Below are positions 17,328 through 26,122 of a stretch of DNA of 64,000 nucleotides, in pieces. This stretch comes from Clostridiales bacterium PH28_bin88 (GTDB lineage Bacteria > Bacillota > PH28-bin88): assembly GCA_000987045.1 (NCBI GenBank), contig LAKY01000051.1:1-64000 (forward strand), written 5' to 3'. A program made the position numbers and the translations under genes. The notes beneath the pieces were generated by a model that worked only from the letters and a program-made list of their open reading frames with translations, was not told the origin of the DNA and did not search any database. Position 1 is the stretch's first letter. The number at the start of each line of letters is the position of its first letter.

Positions 17328-18821
17328 CTAGAAAAGCTTCTCAGCCTTAACCTCTCCGCCTTCTTCGAAGGGCGTGTGCCAACGCATGGTAACGACCTTC
17401 TTATCGGTGTAGAAGTCCACACAGTCGCTGGCCCGGCCGCGGATGTCGCCATACATGGCGGTTTTCCGCCCGCCGACAGGGTAAAAGGCGATGGGCGCGG
17501 GGGTACCGACGTTGACCCCGACCTGGCCGGTGTCCACGCGGCGGATGAACTCTCTCGCCCAGGACCCGTTTTCCGTGTAAATAACCGCGGTATGACCGTA
17601 AGTGCTTTGATTGATTACATTGACGGCTTCCGTCAAGTTCTTAACTTTTTTGAAGCACCTGACCGGCCCAAACACTTCTTCATCAAATACATACATTCCC
17701 GGTTCCGCCTCCAGGACGGTGGGCGCAATGAAGTAACCGTTGGGATACTTCTCAACCTCCGGGTTTCTCCCGTCAAGGATCATCTTCGCGCCTGCTTTAA
17801 TTGCGCTGTCACAGGCATCCAGCATCTGGTTGAGGGAGTCCCTGGAGACAACCGGACCCATGGTTACTCCGGGATCCGCACCCCGGCCGAGGACAAATTT
17901 CTTTGCTTGGGCTATGAATCTTTCCTTGACCTCATCGTATACCTCTTCAACCGCCAGTATGTTGGAAACAGCGAAGCATCTTTGCGATGAGTGCCCAAAG
18001 CAGGAATTCACCAGGTTATCCATAATGGCGTCCAGGTTTGCGTCCCTCGCCACAACGGCAAAGTTGTTGGCCCCGCCCTGGCACTGAGCGCGTTTTCCGT
18101 TGTTGACGGCGGTTTTGTACACGATCTCGGCAACGCGGGAGGAGCCGACAAAGGTTACCCCCACAGTGTCCGGATGCACGATCAGGGCATTGCCCAGTTC
18201 GCCGGTTCCGTTTAAAACGTTGACAACTCCCTTGGGTAGGCCGCACTCTTCCAATAGCTCGACCAACTTGATAGCCGTCATGGGACAAAGCCGGCTCGGT
18301 TTGATAATCGCAGTGTTGCCGGAAGCAATCGCCCAAACGAAATACAGCGAGATCATCGCAGGGAAGTTAAATGGAGGAAGCATTACGAACGGGCCGAGAG
18401 GTTCCCTGATATACATCGTGTCCACACCCGGTCCCACATCCTCGGAATACGCTCCCTTGAGCAGCTCGCAGATAGCTGCCGCATGTTCTACGTATTCCAG
18501 CCCCCGAACGATCTCAGACTTCGCTTCGGATATGGTCTTCCCGTGCTCGAGAGAGATAATGCGGGCAATTTCGCCGGCATTGTCATTCAATTTCTCGTGA
18601 AACTTAAAGAGCATTTTTTGTCTTCTGGGAGGAGGAGTAAGCCTCCAGCTCCAAAATGCATCCTTGGCAGCTTTAACAACTGCCTCCAACTCCTCTGGTG
18701 TAGACATCGGATTCAATGCAACTGTTTCGTCCAGAGCCGGGTCCTTGATTTCCAGGTACTTCTCCGTTTTCGATTCAACCCATTCCCCGTTAATAAAGTT
18801 CTTTAGCACTTGAACTGCCAT
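17328..18821 (-). CDS. CoA-acylating methylmalonate-semialdehyde-type dehydrogenase
   Basis: An aldehyde dehydrogenase of about 497 residues belonging to the MmsA/IolA branch, which oxidises malonate-semialdehyde-type 2-formyl acids with NAD and CoA, releasing carbon dioxide and an acyl-CoA. The catalytic cysteine is in HSSQRCFAVS; the arginine before it is the family's carboxylate-binding residue, and the general-base glutamate of hydrolytic aldehyde dehydrogenases is missing (QCQGGANNF), as expected for CoA-acylating members. ATG 18821 has GGAG eight bases upstream; the earlier GTG overlaps that site. It ends the nicotinate-type operon. The enamidase product 2-formylglutarate is a 2-formyl acid, so conversion to glutaryl-CoA is chemically consistent, but that is inference; methylmalonate or malonate semialdehyde remain alternatives. 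Confidence 0.85.
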   Translation of the reverse strand: MAVQVLKNFINGEWVESKTEKYLEIKDPALDETVALNPMSTPEELEAVVKAAKDAFWSWRLTPPPRRQKMLFKFHEKLNDNAGEIARIISLEHGKTISEAKSEIVRGLEYVEHAAAICELLKGAYSEDVGPGVDTMYIREPLGPFVMLPPFNFPAMISLYFVWAIASGNTAIIKPSRLCPMTAIKLVELLEECGLPKGVVNVLNGTGELGNALIVHPDTVGVTFVGSSRVAEIVYKTAVNNGKRAQCQGGANNFAVVARDANLDAIMDNLVNSCFGHSSQRCFAVSNILAVEEVYDEVKERFIAQAKKFVLGRGADPGVTMGPVVSRDSLNQMLDACDSAIKAGAKMILDGRNPEVEKYPNGYFIAPTVLEAEPGMYVFDEEVFGPVRCFKKVKNLTEAVNVINQSTYGHTAVIYTENGSWAREFIRRVDTGQVGVNVGTPAPIAFYPVGGRKTAMYGDIRGRASDCVDFYTDKKVVTMRWHTPFEEGGEVKAEKLF

Positions 18822-18885
18822 GTTGAACACTCCTTCTCTTGGTTAGAAAAATCCACTGATGATTAAGGCATCTGCTGTTACCAGT

Positions 18886-20307
18886 TCAATCCACTATCTC
18901 GATTCCCCAGGTGGTAGCAGCCTTGAGGGCTAATTCCCTGGAAGGCGTCGCCCGCCTGAGTACCAGGCGGCCACCGCCGCGGTTAAGGGTATCCACCATG
19001 CCGTCTGCTTCGGTGGCGTAGACAGTGATCCGCTGCAGTTGGGGCTCGTTTACCTCCAGGATTTCCACCCGGAGCCGTCTATCCCTTACCATACCCATTA
19101 CCTCCCGGTACATCTGGGCATTGTTGGTGCTGGCCCCAAAAACCGCTCCCATCAGGATCCCCGGCACATTGATGCCCCGGCAGGCATAAAGTTCCGGGCA
19201 GAGTTCAATTTTTACCCCTTTGATCTCCCCCTTGCTCAAGGCATGAGCCAATCGAGCCGCATGGGTGGGTGAGCCCACCTTCATGCTGCTGCCGGCTACC
19301 ACCGCTTCCCCGAAGGGCCGCACAATGGAATTAGCCTGGCGGGCCAGGTTCCTGGCCTCCTGCTGGGTTTCCAGGATGGTGGCGGCGATGCCCGCTTCCT
19401 CCCGTTCTTTAACCTCACCGGCCACATACCTCTCTACTTCCTGGTTGGTTTTAAAAAAGGGCTGCATGTACCTGATCACCAGTGGGACCAGGGCTTGGGC
19501 TGAAACGGGATGCACAGCCGCCGCCAGTGCGATCATGGCGTCCACCGGTACCGTGACCGGCAGATACGTGCTTAGGGCCAGGCGCGCCGCCAGGTGGCCG
19601 ATGAGTACTCCCCCGCCGATGTGCGTGGCACAGAGGCCCGGTACCATCACCCTGGGCGTGCAGGGCACCCCGATAGTGGGTGACAGGGCCAGGGTGACCG
19701 CCCGGCTCATGGCCTCCGCCGGTCCTCCCGCCAGTTCCACCATCACCGCCGAGGTGCAGGCTGCCCCTGCTCCCAACCCCTCCATGTTGCAGCCCGATGT
19801 ACTCTTACCGATCCGGAAGATGGTGGCAACCTTTAGCATCACCGCCGTTACCCGGGCGAGTTCTTCTTGATCGGTGACGGTTTCCTGCATCGCCTTGAAG
19901 AGTCCGGTCAACACACAAGCGTCGCCCGTCCCAGCGCAGGGCTGCAGGCCTACCACATGGTTACCCACTTGAGCCCCCAGAGTGTAGACCAGCACCTTAT
20001 TCAAGAACCTATCGCCAATCAGCTCGTTAGCAAAATCATCCCGGGACAACTCCTGCCCTACAGATCCCATCAAAAAGCTGGACCCCGTAGTCAACCCCAC
20101 TTCGGCCGCGTAGAGGTTGTGACAAAACACATCCTGTACGGCGGAGCGTACCTCTGCCGGGGTCATCCGGTTGGCATGGACTGCTTCGGCGATCACCACA
20201 TCACTAACACGCAGGCCCAGCTCCTGGGCTAAGCTAATGGTTTCTCCCAGGGTCAAGCCGCCCAGTTGCCACCCTTTGGCGAGAGCCAAATTGACGATCC
20301 GTTCCAC
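18886..20307 (-). CDS. Serine-dehydratase-like [4Fe-4S] enzyme, candidate 2-(hydroxymethyl)glutarate dehydratase
   Basis: About 473 residues from a GTG behind GGGGGGAG (20307); the open frame extends upstream only as antisense-like sequence overlapping the DUF1185 gene. The protein resembles the alpha domain of iron-sulfur L-serine dehydratases, with cysteine-containing blocks CAGTGDAC (from 124), STSGCNMEGLGAGAACTSA (C173, C184) and PTIGVPCTPRVMVPGLC (C216, C226), of which three would hold the [4Fe-4S] cluster. E. barkeri encodes a serine-dehydratase-like enzyme proposed to dehydrate 2-(hydroxymethyl)glutarate in its nicotinate cluster. Here the reductase that makes that substrate is not in the window, so the role is open. 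The C-terminal 100 residues, after KEGEIKGVKIELCPELYA, look like an added domain. Confidence 0.65.
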   Translation of the reverse strand: MERIVNLALAKGWQLGGLTLGETISLAQELGLRVSDVVIAEAVHANRMTPAEVRSAVQDVFCHNLYAAEVGLTTGSSFLMGSVGQELSRDDFANELIGDRFLNKVLVYTLGAQVGNHVVGLQPCAGTGDACVLTGLFKAMQETVTDQEELARVTAVMLKVATIFRIGKSTSGCNMEGLGAGAACTSAVMVELAGGPAEAMSRAVTLALSPTIGVPCTPRVMVPGLCATHIGGGVLIGHLAARLALSTYLPVTVPVDAMIALAAAVHPVSAQALVPLVIRYMQPFFKTNQEVERYVAGEVKEREEAGIAATILETQQEARNLARQANSIVRPFGEAVVAGSSMKVGSPTHAARLAHALSKGEIKGVKIELCPELYACRGINVPGILMGAVFGASTNNAQMYREVMGMVRDRRLRVEILEVNEPQLQRITVYATEADGMVDTLNRGGGRLVLRRATPSRELALKAATTWGIEIVD

Positions 20308-20359
20308 ACCTACTCCCCCCTGTAGTCCCAGTGATGGAAATGCAGCCGGTTCCGCACCA

Positions 20360-20938
20360 TTAACGCAGCCCATCTTCACCCTTGATCTCGTGTTTCTGTA
20401 ACCCGCCGATACGCGGCAACGGCCGCCCGCTGTCGGTGACCACCAGCGCCACCACGATCTCATCAGCTCGCGGCCCATCCGGCAGCCGGATTTCCATGGC
20501 ATCGTAATGGGTACGCACAAAAGCGGCATCCTTGTAGTGCAGGGGAACATCCAACCCGGTGCCGGGTCCGCCCAGTTTCTTGGCCGACGGGATGATGGCC
20601 TTGCCCCCGCCCACTTCCTCGCGGAAGGGCTTACCCAGTTTGGGGTGCAGGATGGCCGCGGCATGCTCCAGTTCACCCTGTTCCCCAACGATGGCGCCCT
20701 TTCCGTAACTCTCAGCCTTTTCCTTTGGAATGCCCAGGGCTGCCACAGCCCGCTCACCCAGCATTTTACCCAACTGCTCCCCGGCGTCCGTCAGTTCGCT
20801 CAGGTCCTCCTGGAACTTTCCGGCGAAGGGGTTCTTGATCACGGCGATGGCCGCAGCCTTCCGGGTAGGGGTGTTCAATTTTTTTAGGCCATCGGCATGG
20901 GTTTCCTCCACTACGGTAACTATTTTACGGATCTCCAT
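20360..20938 (-). CDS. DUF1185 (amino acid synthesis family) protein
   Basis: A 192-residue protein of PF06684, called amino acid synthesis family without a proven activity. It starts MEIRKIVTVVEETHADG and contains the glycine-rich GGGKAIIPSAKKLGGPGTGLDVPLHYKDA near residue 115 and the ending VVTDSGRPLPRIGG typical of the family. There is no signal peptide. ATG follows GGGGGAGGAG. It lies between enamidase and the serine-dehydratase-like gene, so it probably handles a ring-opening product or intermediate. No function should be taken from the family name. Confidence 0.75.
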   Translation of the reverse strand: MEIRKIVTVVEETHADGLKKLNTPTRKAAAIAVIKNPFAGKFQEDLSELTDAGEQLGKMLGERAVAALGIPKEKAESYGKGAIVGEQGELEHAAAILHPKLGKPFREEVGGGKAIIPSAKKLGGPGTGLDVPLHYKDAAFVRTHYDAMEIRLPDGPRADEIVVALVVTDSGRPLPRIGGLQKHEIKGEDGLR

Positions 20939-21072
20939 TCTTACTCCTCCCCCTTGAAAAAACTTATTTACCGCTGTTGTCTATAATGTTCTGAGATTCA
21001 CCCGGGTTTCCTTCAAACTTCCCTTGAAAATAAAATGGTCGTTGTAATGATGTTCAGGTTTATTCCCCGGTT

Positions 21073-22236
21073 TTAGCGCCGCCAGCTAACCTTCCGGGTG
21101 GCCGGCGGTGTATTGCGGCTCTTCTCGGCCTTGACCACACCATCAATTAACACCATGGCTACACCCGGCAAGTCACCGGCTTCCAGTGCTTTCATGGCGG
21201 TGGCTCCGGCCGATCCCAGGGGCGCGTCCATCAGTACCAGGTCGGCTTCTTTGCCAGGCGCAATCACTCCCGTGTTCAGGCCGTAAACCCGGGCGGTATT
21301 ACCAGTAGCCATCGCCACCGCCTCCGCCCCTGAAATCCCCGACATGGATGCTAGTTGGGATACTGTACGCAGGATACCCAGGGGAATAATGCCGGACCCC
21401 GACGGGGAATCATTGCCGATGATTATCCGTCCCAGTTCGCCCCTCGCTTTGCACAGCCGTACCACCTGATCAGCCACCTTGGGGTTGCCGCACTGGACAA
21501 TCTCCAGGGCGAAAGCGGTACTGGTAACGATCCGCTCCGCTTCCTCAGGGGAAACCGCGGTGGTTCCGCCGTTAATATGGGAGACCACGTCCGGCCCCAC
21601 CTGGATGACATCCTCGGCGGTAACGGTGGAACTTCCCGGAATGGAGGTCCCGCCGGTATGCATCATCACTTTAAAGCCGTGCTTGTGTGCCCACTGGACC
21701 ATGGGGGCCGCCTCTGCCGGTTTCTTGACGCCGCCCAGGCCAACCTCCCCTACCAGCCAGACCCCGGCAGCCGCCAGTTCGGCAAAGTCCTTTTCCTCCA
21801 GGCCTGGTTCCAGGATCAGGGCGCCGCCGTGCACCTTAACGCCCGCCGGCCGCTCGTTGTAAAAAGACTTGGATGCCAGGATAGCCAGGGCTTTCACCCC
21901 GACAGGGTCCTTTGGCCGCCCAGGGGTGTGCGCCTCTCCGGCGGAAATCATGGTGGTCACCCCGCCGTGCAGGGAACTGGAGATATAGTCCAGGGTCTTC
22001 TGGCGGGGAGTAAAATCCCCTAACACGGGATGGGCATGGGAATCGATCAATCCCGGAGTTACCGTCATCCCACCCGCATCGATGGTTTCCTGCACCTCTA
22101 CTCCCTGCAAGATTTCTTCTCCACCGGCGGCCTTAATCATCCCGTCCTCAATCAGTATGGTACTTGCCGTCAGTAGCGGCTGGTTGATATCCCCACTCAC
22201 AATCTGGCCGATATTGGTGATTGCCACTCTCTTCAT
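21073..22236 (-). CDS. ena: Enamidase, amidohydrolase family
   Basis: A 387-residue amidohydrolase that I recognise as very like the structurally studied enamidase of Eubacterium barkeri, which hydrolyses 1,4,5,6-tetrahydro-6-oxonicotinate to ammonia and (S)-2-formylglutarate with an Fe-Zn site. Metal ligands are visible in order: H67 and H69 in DSHAHP, bridging E164 in VGEVGLGG, H193 in MMHTGGTSIPG, H220 in SHINGG and D276 in GNDSPSG. Conserved flanks include FTPRQKTLDYISSSLHGGVTT and the ending SRNTPPA. It lies in the same direction as hnr with only the UPF0280 gene between, placing it directly after ring reduction. ATG behind GAGGGAGGGG. Confidence 0.9.
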   Translation of the reverse strand: MKRVAITNIGQIVSGDINQPLLTASTILIEDGMIKAAGGEEILQGVEVQETIDAGGMTVTPGLIDSHAHPVLGDFTPRQKTLDYISSSLHGGVTTMISAGEAHTPGRPKDPVGVKALAILASKSFYNERPAGVKVHGGALILEPGLEEKDFAELAAAGVWLVGEVGLGGVKKPAEAAPMVQWAHKHGFKVMMHTGGTSIPGSSTVTAEDVIQVGPDVVSHINGGTTAVSPEEAERIVTSTAFALEIVQCGNPKVADQVVRLCKARGELGRIIIGNDSPSGSGIIPLGILRTVSQLASMSGISGAEAVAMATGNTARVYGLNTGVIAPGKEADLVLMDAPLGSAGATAMKALEAGDLPGVAMVLIDGVVKAEKSRNTPPATRKVSWRR

Positions 22237-22286
22237 TGCTACCCCTCCCTCAATAATCTGATCTCCCTAGCTTAAAAACCCCATTG

Positions 22287-23126
22287 CTACCCGCCGAGGG
22301 GGCGGGCTAAACCCTCCGGCCACATCCTGACCCGTCCTGCCACAAAGATCACTGCGCCCAGGATCAGGTTTTTCTCCGCCAGTTGTTTAGCCTTCGCTAC
22401 TCCCCCGTCCAGGGCTTTTTCAACTGCCCATTCCGGTAATTGACCCACGCAGGTAGTGACCAACAGGTCCGGAATGTCGGTGTCGGGGTCCAACTCCCGC
22501 GCAGGGCGGCGGGTCACCCCGGGAAACTCCACGTTGGTATAGTTTCCAATCAGGGTGGCGCAGGCATCTGCCAGGGCGGCGTTTCGAGCTACCGACACCA
22601 CCGCGTCCGCCACACCGAGAGTAAAACTCCGACCTCCCAGCCCGCTGGTGGCCACCCCGCCAACCTTACTGTTGAAGTCCAGCGGAATAAAATGAGTGGC
22701 CATTCCCACCTGCAGCCGGGGCGCAATGCCTACCCGGGTGCTTTCCCCCGGTTTCAGCCTCAGGGCGATATCCCCACCGTTGTTTACCAGTACCTTGGTC
22801 GCCCCCTGGTCCACCGTAAAGTCCGCCACCAGGTCCGCAAAGGTCCCCGCCACCGCGGCCATCGGGGTCATGGTCTCGTCCCCGGTTGCGGCTACCGCCT
22901 CTACCATCAGCCGCAGCACCTTGGGCAGGTCCTTCGATCCTGCCAGGCACGGCCAGGGTTGTTTGGCCAGGGGAAGCACCCCGGCAAGGGCATCCAGTAA
23001 AACAGGCACCCTGGCTCCGGCCTTGCGCACTTCCCTGGAAAGAGGTTTGCCCCGCCGTTCGGCGGCAATGGTCATCTGCACCGGTCCATGGTCCACATAG
23101 ACCTTTCCCGCAGCCAACAGTTGCAC
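22287..23126 (-). CDS. UPF0280 family protein, ApbE-like
   Basis: A 279-residue protein of the UPF0280 family, a distant relative of the FAD:protein FMN transferase ApbE. Family stretches are VLVNNGGDIALRL near residue 160, GGVATSGLGGRSFTLGVADAVVS near 208 and LADACATLIGN near 233, which parallels the ApbE core (NGGDI, SG-GRS, ADA-T). The GTG start lies four bases after the hnr stop, so the two are translationally coupled. E. barkeri 6-hydroxynicotinate reductase carries covalently bound flavin; attaching it is a plausible task for this protein, by inference only. Confidence 0.78.
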   Translation of the reverse strand: MQLLAAGKVYVDHGPVQMTIAAERRGKPLSREVRKAGARVPVLLDALAGVLPLAKQPWPCLAGSKDLPKVLRLMVEAVAATGDETMTPMAAVAGTFADLVADFTVDQGATKVLVNNGGDIALRLKPGESTRVGIAPRLQVGMATHFIPLDFNSKVGGVATSGLGGRSFTLGVADAVVSVARNAALADACATLIGNYTNVEFPGVTRRPARELDPDTDIPDLLVTTCVGQLPEWAVEKALDGGVAKAKQLAEKNLILGAVIFVAGRVRMWPEGLARPLGG

Positions 23127-23130
23127 TACT

Positions 23131-24645
23131 CTACACCTGCGCTTGATGTTGTTTCAAAACCGCAAACGGTTGGATACTCCCCACGTGCCCGCCGATCCGC
23201 TCAAAGGTTGCCCTGGTCATAGTGTACTCCACCGGTGCCACCGTCGCCGGAGTGGGCACCCAGTAAAAAGCCCTGGGGGCCACCTTTTCCACATCCACCA
23301 TGAAGTTGATACCTCCGCCCGGTAAGATAAAGGTGGGAGCACCGCCGATGGTAAGGGTGACTTCCCCTAGGTGGACCGCTCTGGTGAGTTCAATGGGGTT
23401 TTTGGTAACTCCAGCCCGCGCGCTGCCGCCGGTCCCCCCAACGTAAAGGGCAGATACCCGGGCGTCTTCGCAGTTGGCCGCAATCAATCTTACCACCCTG
23501 GCCACCTCCGGCGTCATGGGCACCTCCAGCACACTGCCATCGGGCTGCACCTCGAAGAGGGCGGCAATCCTGGCGGTGGTTTCGGTAACCAGGATGCGCA
23601 TGCCGGGGAGCGCCCTGGTCATGTCCACACCAACGATGGCGTCCCGGGGAGTCATCACTGACGTTCCCCCCAGGCCGTGTCCCGGTTCGCCGAAATACCG
23701 CCCGCGGGTACTACGCCTTCCGACGGGGATCACGCCGCTGTAGGTCATCCCCACTTCTTCTCCGGCGCGGTGTTCGGAAAACAGCCCAATAATATGGTGA
23801 TCCAAAATGATCGCCTCGTCCACCACTCCTTTCAGGTGGGGTGCGAACATGCCGGTGGTGGCGCTGCCGCAGCCCACCCGCATGGTACGGTCTTCATAAC
23901 CGTCTACGACCGGAGCATAGCCCACCTGGAGTTCCAACTTGCTCCCCTGCTCTACTTTTAATTCCACCCGCTCGCCGTTGGCAATGTCCACAATGGTGCG
24001 GGCGGTGGTAAAACCGTTTTTCCCGGTGAGCAGGTTAGGCCCACCGAGAGAAAGCATCTTGGAACCGTATTCCTCTGTAATCACCAGACCTACCACGCGC
24101 CCGTCCCGGCGCACGGGGGCGCCTTCCCGGCCGATGTGCAGGTTGGTGTCGATTTTCACCTTGATGCCGCTGTAACTGAGGGGGGCCTCAGTGACCACCG
24201 TCACCACTTCTACGCCGTCCCTCACGTCCTGCACAATAATGGGCGCCGGGATGCAATCGGGATAAGTGGAACCCGCCCCTACCGCGGTAACCAGGGGGAC
24301 ATCCAGCGGTCTAGCCCCCGTCACTGGAGCCGCCCAAACCAGTTCCCGGGCGCGTACCAATCTCCCGCCCACATTCCGATACCGCCGGCATGCGCCCGTA
24401 AAACCCTCCCTAACTTGACATTGCACCGGACAGTTGTTACAGGTTACAGCCTGTATAATCAACTGCCCGTCGTTAATGACTGCCTCCCTCGGGCAAACCT
24501 TCACACAAACTCCGCAACTTGTGCATTTTTCGTCTACCTGTACTTTTTCGTCCCTGATGCCAATACTACCAACGGGACACTCCCTAGAACATATACCACA
24601 CCGATTACATTTATCTACATCAATTTGAATCATGTTGCAGCTCAT
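23131..24645 (-). CDS. hnr: 6-hydroxynicotinate reductase, Fe-S flavoprotein
   Basis: A 504-residue enzyme matching 6-hydroxynicotinate reductase, which reduces 6-hydroxynicotinate to 1,4,5,6-tetrahydro-6-oxonicotinate with ferredoxin-type electrons. The N-terminus holds two ferredoxin sites (C13, C16, C19, C23 and C41, C44, C47, C51) followed by four more cysteines (C69, C72, C76, C86) that could bind a [2Fe-2S] cluster. This reproduces the two [4Fe-4S] plus one [2Fe-2S] reported for the E. barkeri enzyme. The remaining 400 residues are glycine-rich and contain GCGSATTG (residues 258-265), reminiscent of the S-G-A-T flavin attachment sites of ApbE targets. It is followed immediately by the ApbE-like UPF0280 gene and enamidase. 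Confidence 0.87.
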   Translation of the reverse strand: MSCNMIQIDVDKCNRCGICSRECPVGSIGIRDEKVQVDEKCTSCGVCVKVCPREAVINDGQLIIQAVTCNNCPVQCQVREGFTGACRRYRNVGGRLVRARELVWAAPVTGARPLDVPLVTAVGAGSTYPDCIPAPIIVQDVRDGVEVVTVVTEAPLSYSGIKVKIDTNLHIGREGAPVRRDGRVVGLVITEEYGSKMLSLGGPNLLTGKNGFTTARTIVDIANGERVELKVEQGSKLELQVGYAPVVDGYEDRTMRVGCGSATTGMFAPHLKGVVDEAIILDHHIIGLFSEHRAGEEVGMTYSGVIPVGRRSTRGRYFGEPGHGLGGTSVMTPRDAIVGVDMTRALPGMRILVTETTARIAALFEVQPDGSVLEVPMTPEVARVVRLIAANCEDARVSALYVGGTGGSARAGVTKNPIELTRAVHLGEVTLTIGGAPTFILPGGGINFMVDVEKVAPRAFYWVPTPATVAPVEYTMTRATFERIGGHVGSIQPFAVLKQHQAQV

Positions 24646-24717
24646 CCTCTCATGTAGACACTAGCAAGAGTATCCACATTCGTTGCGTTAGAGTCACAAT
24701 TATTAGATGATGTTATC

Positions 24718-24753
24718 CCTGGGGATACAAAGTTGTTTCTTTGTATCCCCAGG
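24718..24753 (-). repeat. Perfect 15-base intercistronic stem-loop without U tract
   Basis: CCTGGGGATACAAAG (24718-24732) and its exact complement (24739-24753) enclose a six-base loop, between the NCS1 permease stop and hnr. On the minus strand no T run follows, so it is not a classical terminator. It may protect or process the polycistronic message and so set different levels for transporter and enzyme genes. Confidence 0.7.
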
Positions 24754-24766
24754 TAATTAGTCTAGT

Positions 24767-26062
24767 CTAATTTGCTGCTTGAGTCTTTCCGCTTTGATTG
24801 AGCACAACATATATAACACCTGCAACGATTATACCAATGATTGGTGGGACAAAGAAATTAGCTTTTAAGGCAAAATAACTTGCCGTGCCACCACATAACC
24901 ATGCTACAAGTGCCATCCAGTTCACCGTTGTGGCAGCTTTTGGTTTCTTAATAAAAAACTCTTCTGCCATGATTATGCCGGGCACCGGTGGGATCAGCAA
25001 CGACAAAAACTTGATCACCGGCAGTATCTGACTGTAAATTCCTGCGGCAGCAAAAATCGCGGCTAAACCTGCTACTGTAACTGCGATGTGCAAATGCGTT
25101 ATCTTGCCAAAATACTTGGTATCCTTAATGACGTTTTGTAAGGCCAGGCTCGCACCGTAAATATTGTTGTCTTGAGTGGTCCAGAGGCAGAAAACAGCTG
25201 CAAAAAATGCTAGTACCGATAGTCCTAGTGCAGCCATAGCTTTGGTAAAATCACCTGTACCAGTTGTGATGGCCACAAGAGCGCCTGCGAGCTGCAACCC
25301 GAAACACCCAATGACAAAGGCCACGATACCTGCTATTATAACATCTCGGTTACTTCTAGCAAAACGGCACACATCGGGAGTGATGGTAGCCCCGAAAACC
25401 CATCCCCCCACAATAGAAGCAGTAGCTGCTGAAAAAGTGATAGGTTTTTTAGGAACATATTCAAATAAGCCAGCAAAACCGTCGGTTGCCCCGTAGACCG
25501 CGAATACCCCTATTGCGGACAAAATTAAGGCTGCAGGAACTCCAAAGGTACTTACAACATGTAAACCTTTAAAACCTCTAATCGCTGACTGCATCCAGAC
25601 CAAGATCACAATCACTGCCGTGATGGGCACCGTTAGAGGCCACCACGGAAATGTAGTCTTAATCATTCGAGAAAAGATATCTCCGTTTAAAGCAACCCAA
25701 GTAACTGCTGACATCGCCAGAAGGACCGAAAATATCTGGGAACCAATTTTTCCGAAAGCCCGCCGTGACAGGAAAGCAGTCGACAGCCCTGTTCTATATG
25801 CCAGCAAACCTGTCAGCACCACGATAGAAATCAAAACCGCGTTCCCCACCAACAAAGCAATAATAGCTTTAGTTATCGACAAACCAACCCCAACCGCTCC
25901 TCCGATAACGAAATTGGAAAGGGCAATGGGATAGCCGGCTAAAACAATGGTGAGGCTCAGCAGGCTTTTCCTCTTGTCTTCAGGGACCTTATCAAAAACA
26001 TGCTCATAAACGTCATCCTTTAAGACCTTCTGCTCAGTTATCGTCCTTTCTTCAATTGCCAT
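24767..26062 (-). CDS. NCS1 family permease (cytosine/purine/allantoin type)
   Basis: A 431-residue membrane protein with about twelve hydrophobic helices and the NCS1 hallmarks: SNFVIGGAVGVGLS in the first helix pair, FGATITPDVCRFARS near residue 235 and FCLWTTQDNNIYGASLALQN near 300, as in CodB-like carriers. NCS1 carriers import N-heterocycles such as cytosine, hydantoins, allantoin and also nicotinate-like compounds with protons or sodium. Its place inside the nicotinate-type operon suggests uptake of the ring substrate or an early intermediate. The gene is visibly less GC-rich than its neighbours, so it may be a later addition. ATG behind AAAGGAG. Confidence 0.87.
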   Translation of the reverse strand: MAIEERTITEQKVLKDDVYEHVFDKVPEDKRKSLLSLTIVLAGYPIALSNFVIGGAVGVGLSITKAIIALLVGNAVLISIVVLTGLLAYRTGLSTAFLSRRAFGKIGSQIFSVLLAMSAVTWVALNGDIFSRMIKTTFPWWPLTVPITAVIVILVWMQSAIRGFKGLHVVSTFGVPAALILSAIGVFAVYGATDGFAGLFEYVPKKPITFSAATASIVGGWVFGATITPDVCRFARSNRDVIIAGIVAFVIGCFGLQLAGALVAITTGTGDFTKAMAALGLSVLAFFAAVFCLWTTQDNNIYGASLALQNVIKDTKYFGKITHLHIAVTVAGLAAIFAAAGIYSQILPVIKFLSLLIPPVPGIIMAEEFFIKKPKAATTVNWMALVAWLCGGTASYFALKANFFVPPIIGIIVAGVIYVVLNQSGKTQAAN

Positions 26063-26122
26063 TTGAATTCACTCCTTTCGTCTTTACCAGTAATTGCGTA
26101 ACAGCAACAGTTTGAGGCCGAG

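Noticed and set aside
17250..17990. Long plus-strand frames antisense to MMSDH, his, pur and other genes
   Set aside because: They are typical antisense shadows in GC-rich coding DNA: no ribosome sites, His/Gly/Pro-rich sequence and exact overlap with well-supported genes.
20308..20757. N-terminal extension of the serine-dehydratase-like frame
   Set aside because: The extra 150 residues overlap the DUF1185 gene in another frame and are rich in Trp, Arg and Pro like a shadow frame. A GTG with an excellent ribosome site lies at 20307.
18886..20938. Glycine/proline reductase or amino acid biosynthesis genes
   Set aside because: DUF1185 carries the label amino acid synthesis, but no selenocysteine TGA, GrdB-like motif or biosynthetic partner is seen and the context is catabolic.
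24718..24753. Terminator between the NCS1 gene and hnr
   Set aside because: The stem is perfect, but no T tract follows on the minus strand, so it was listed as an intercistronic hairpin.
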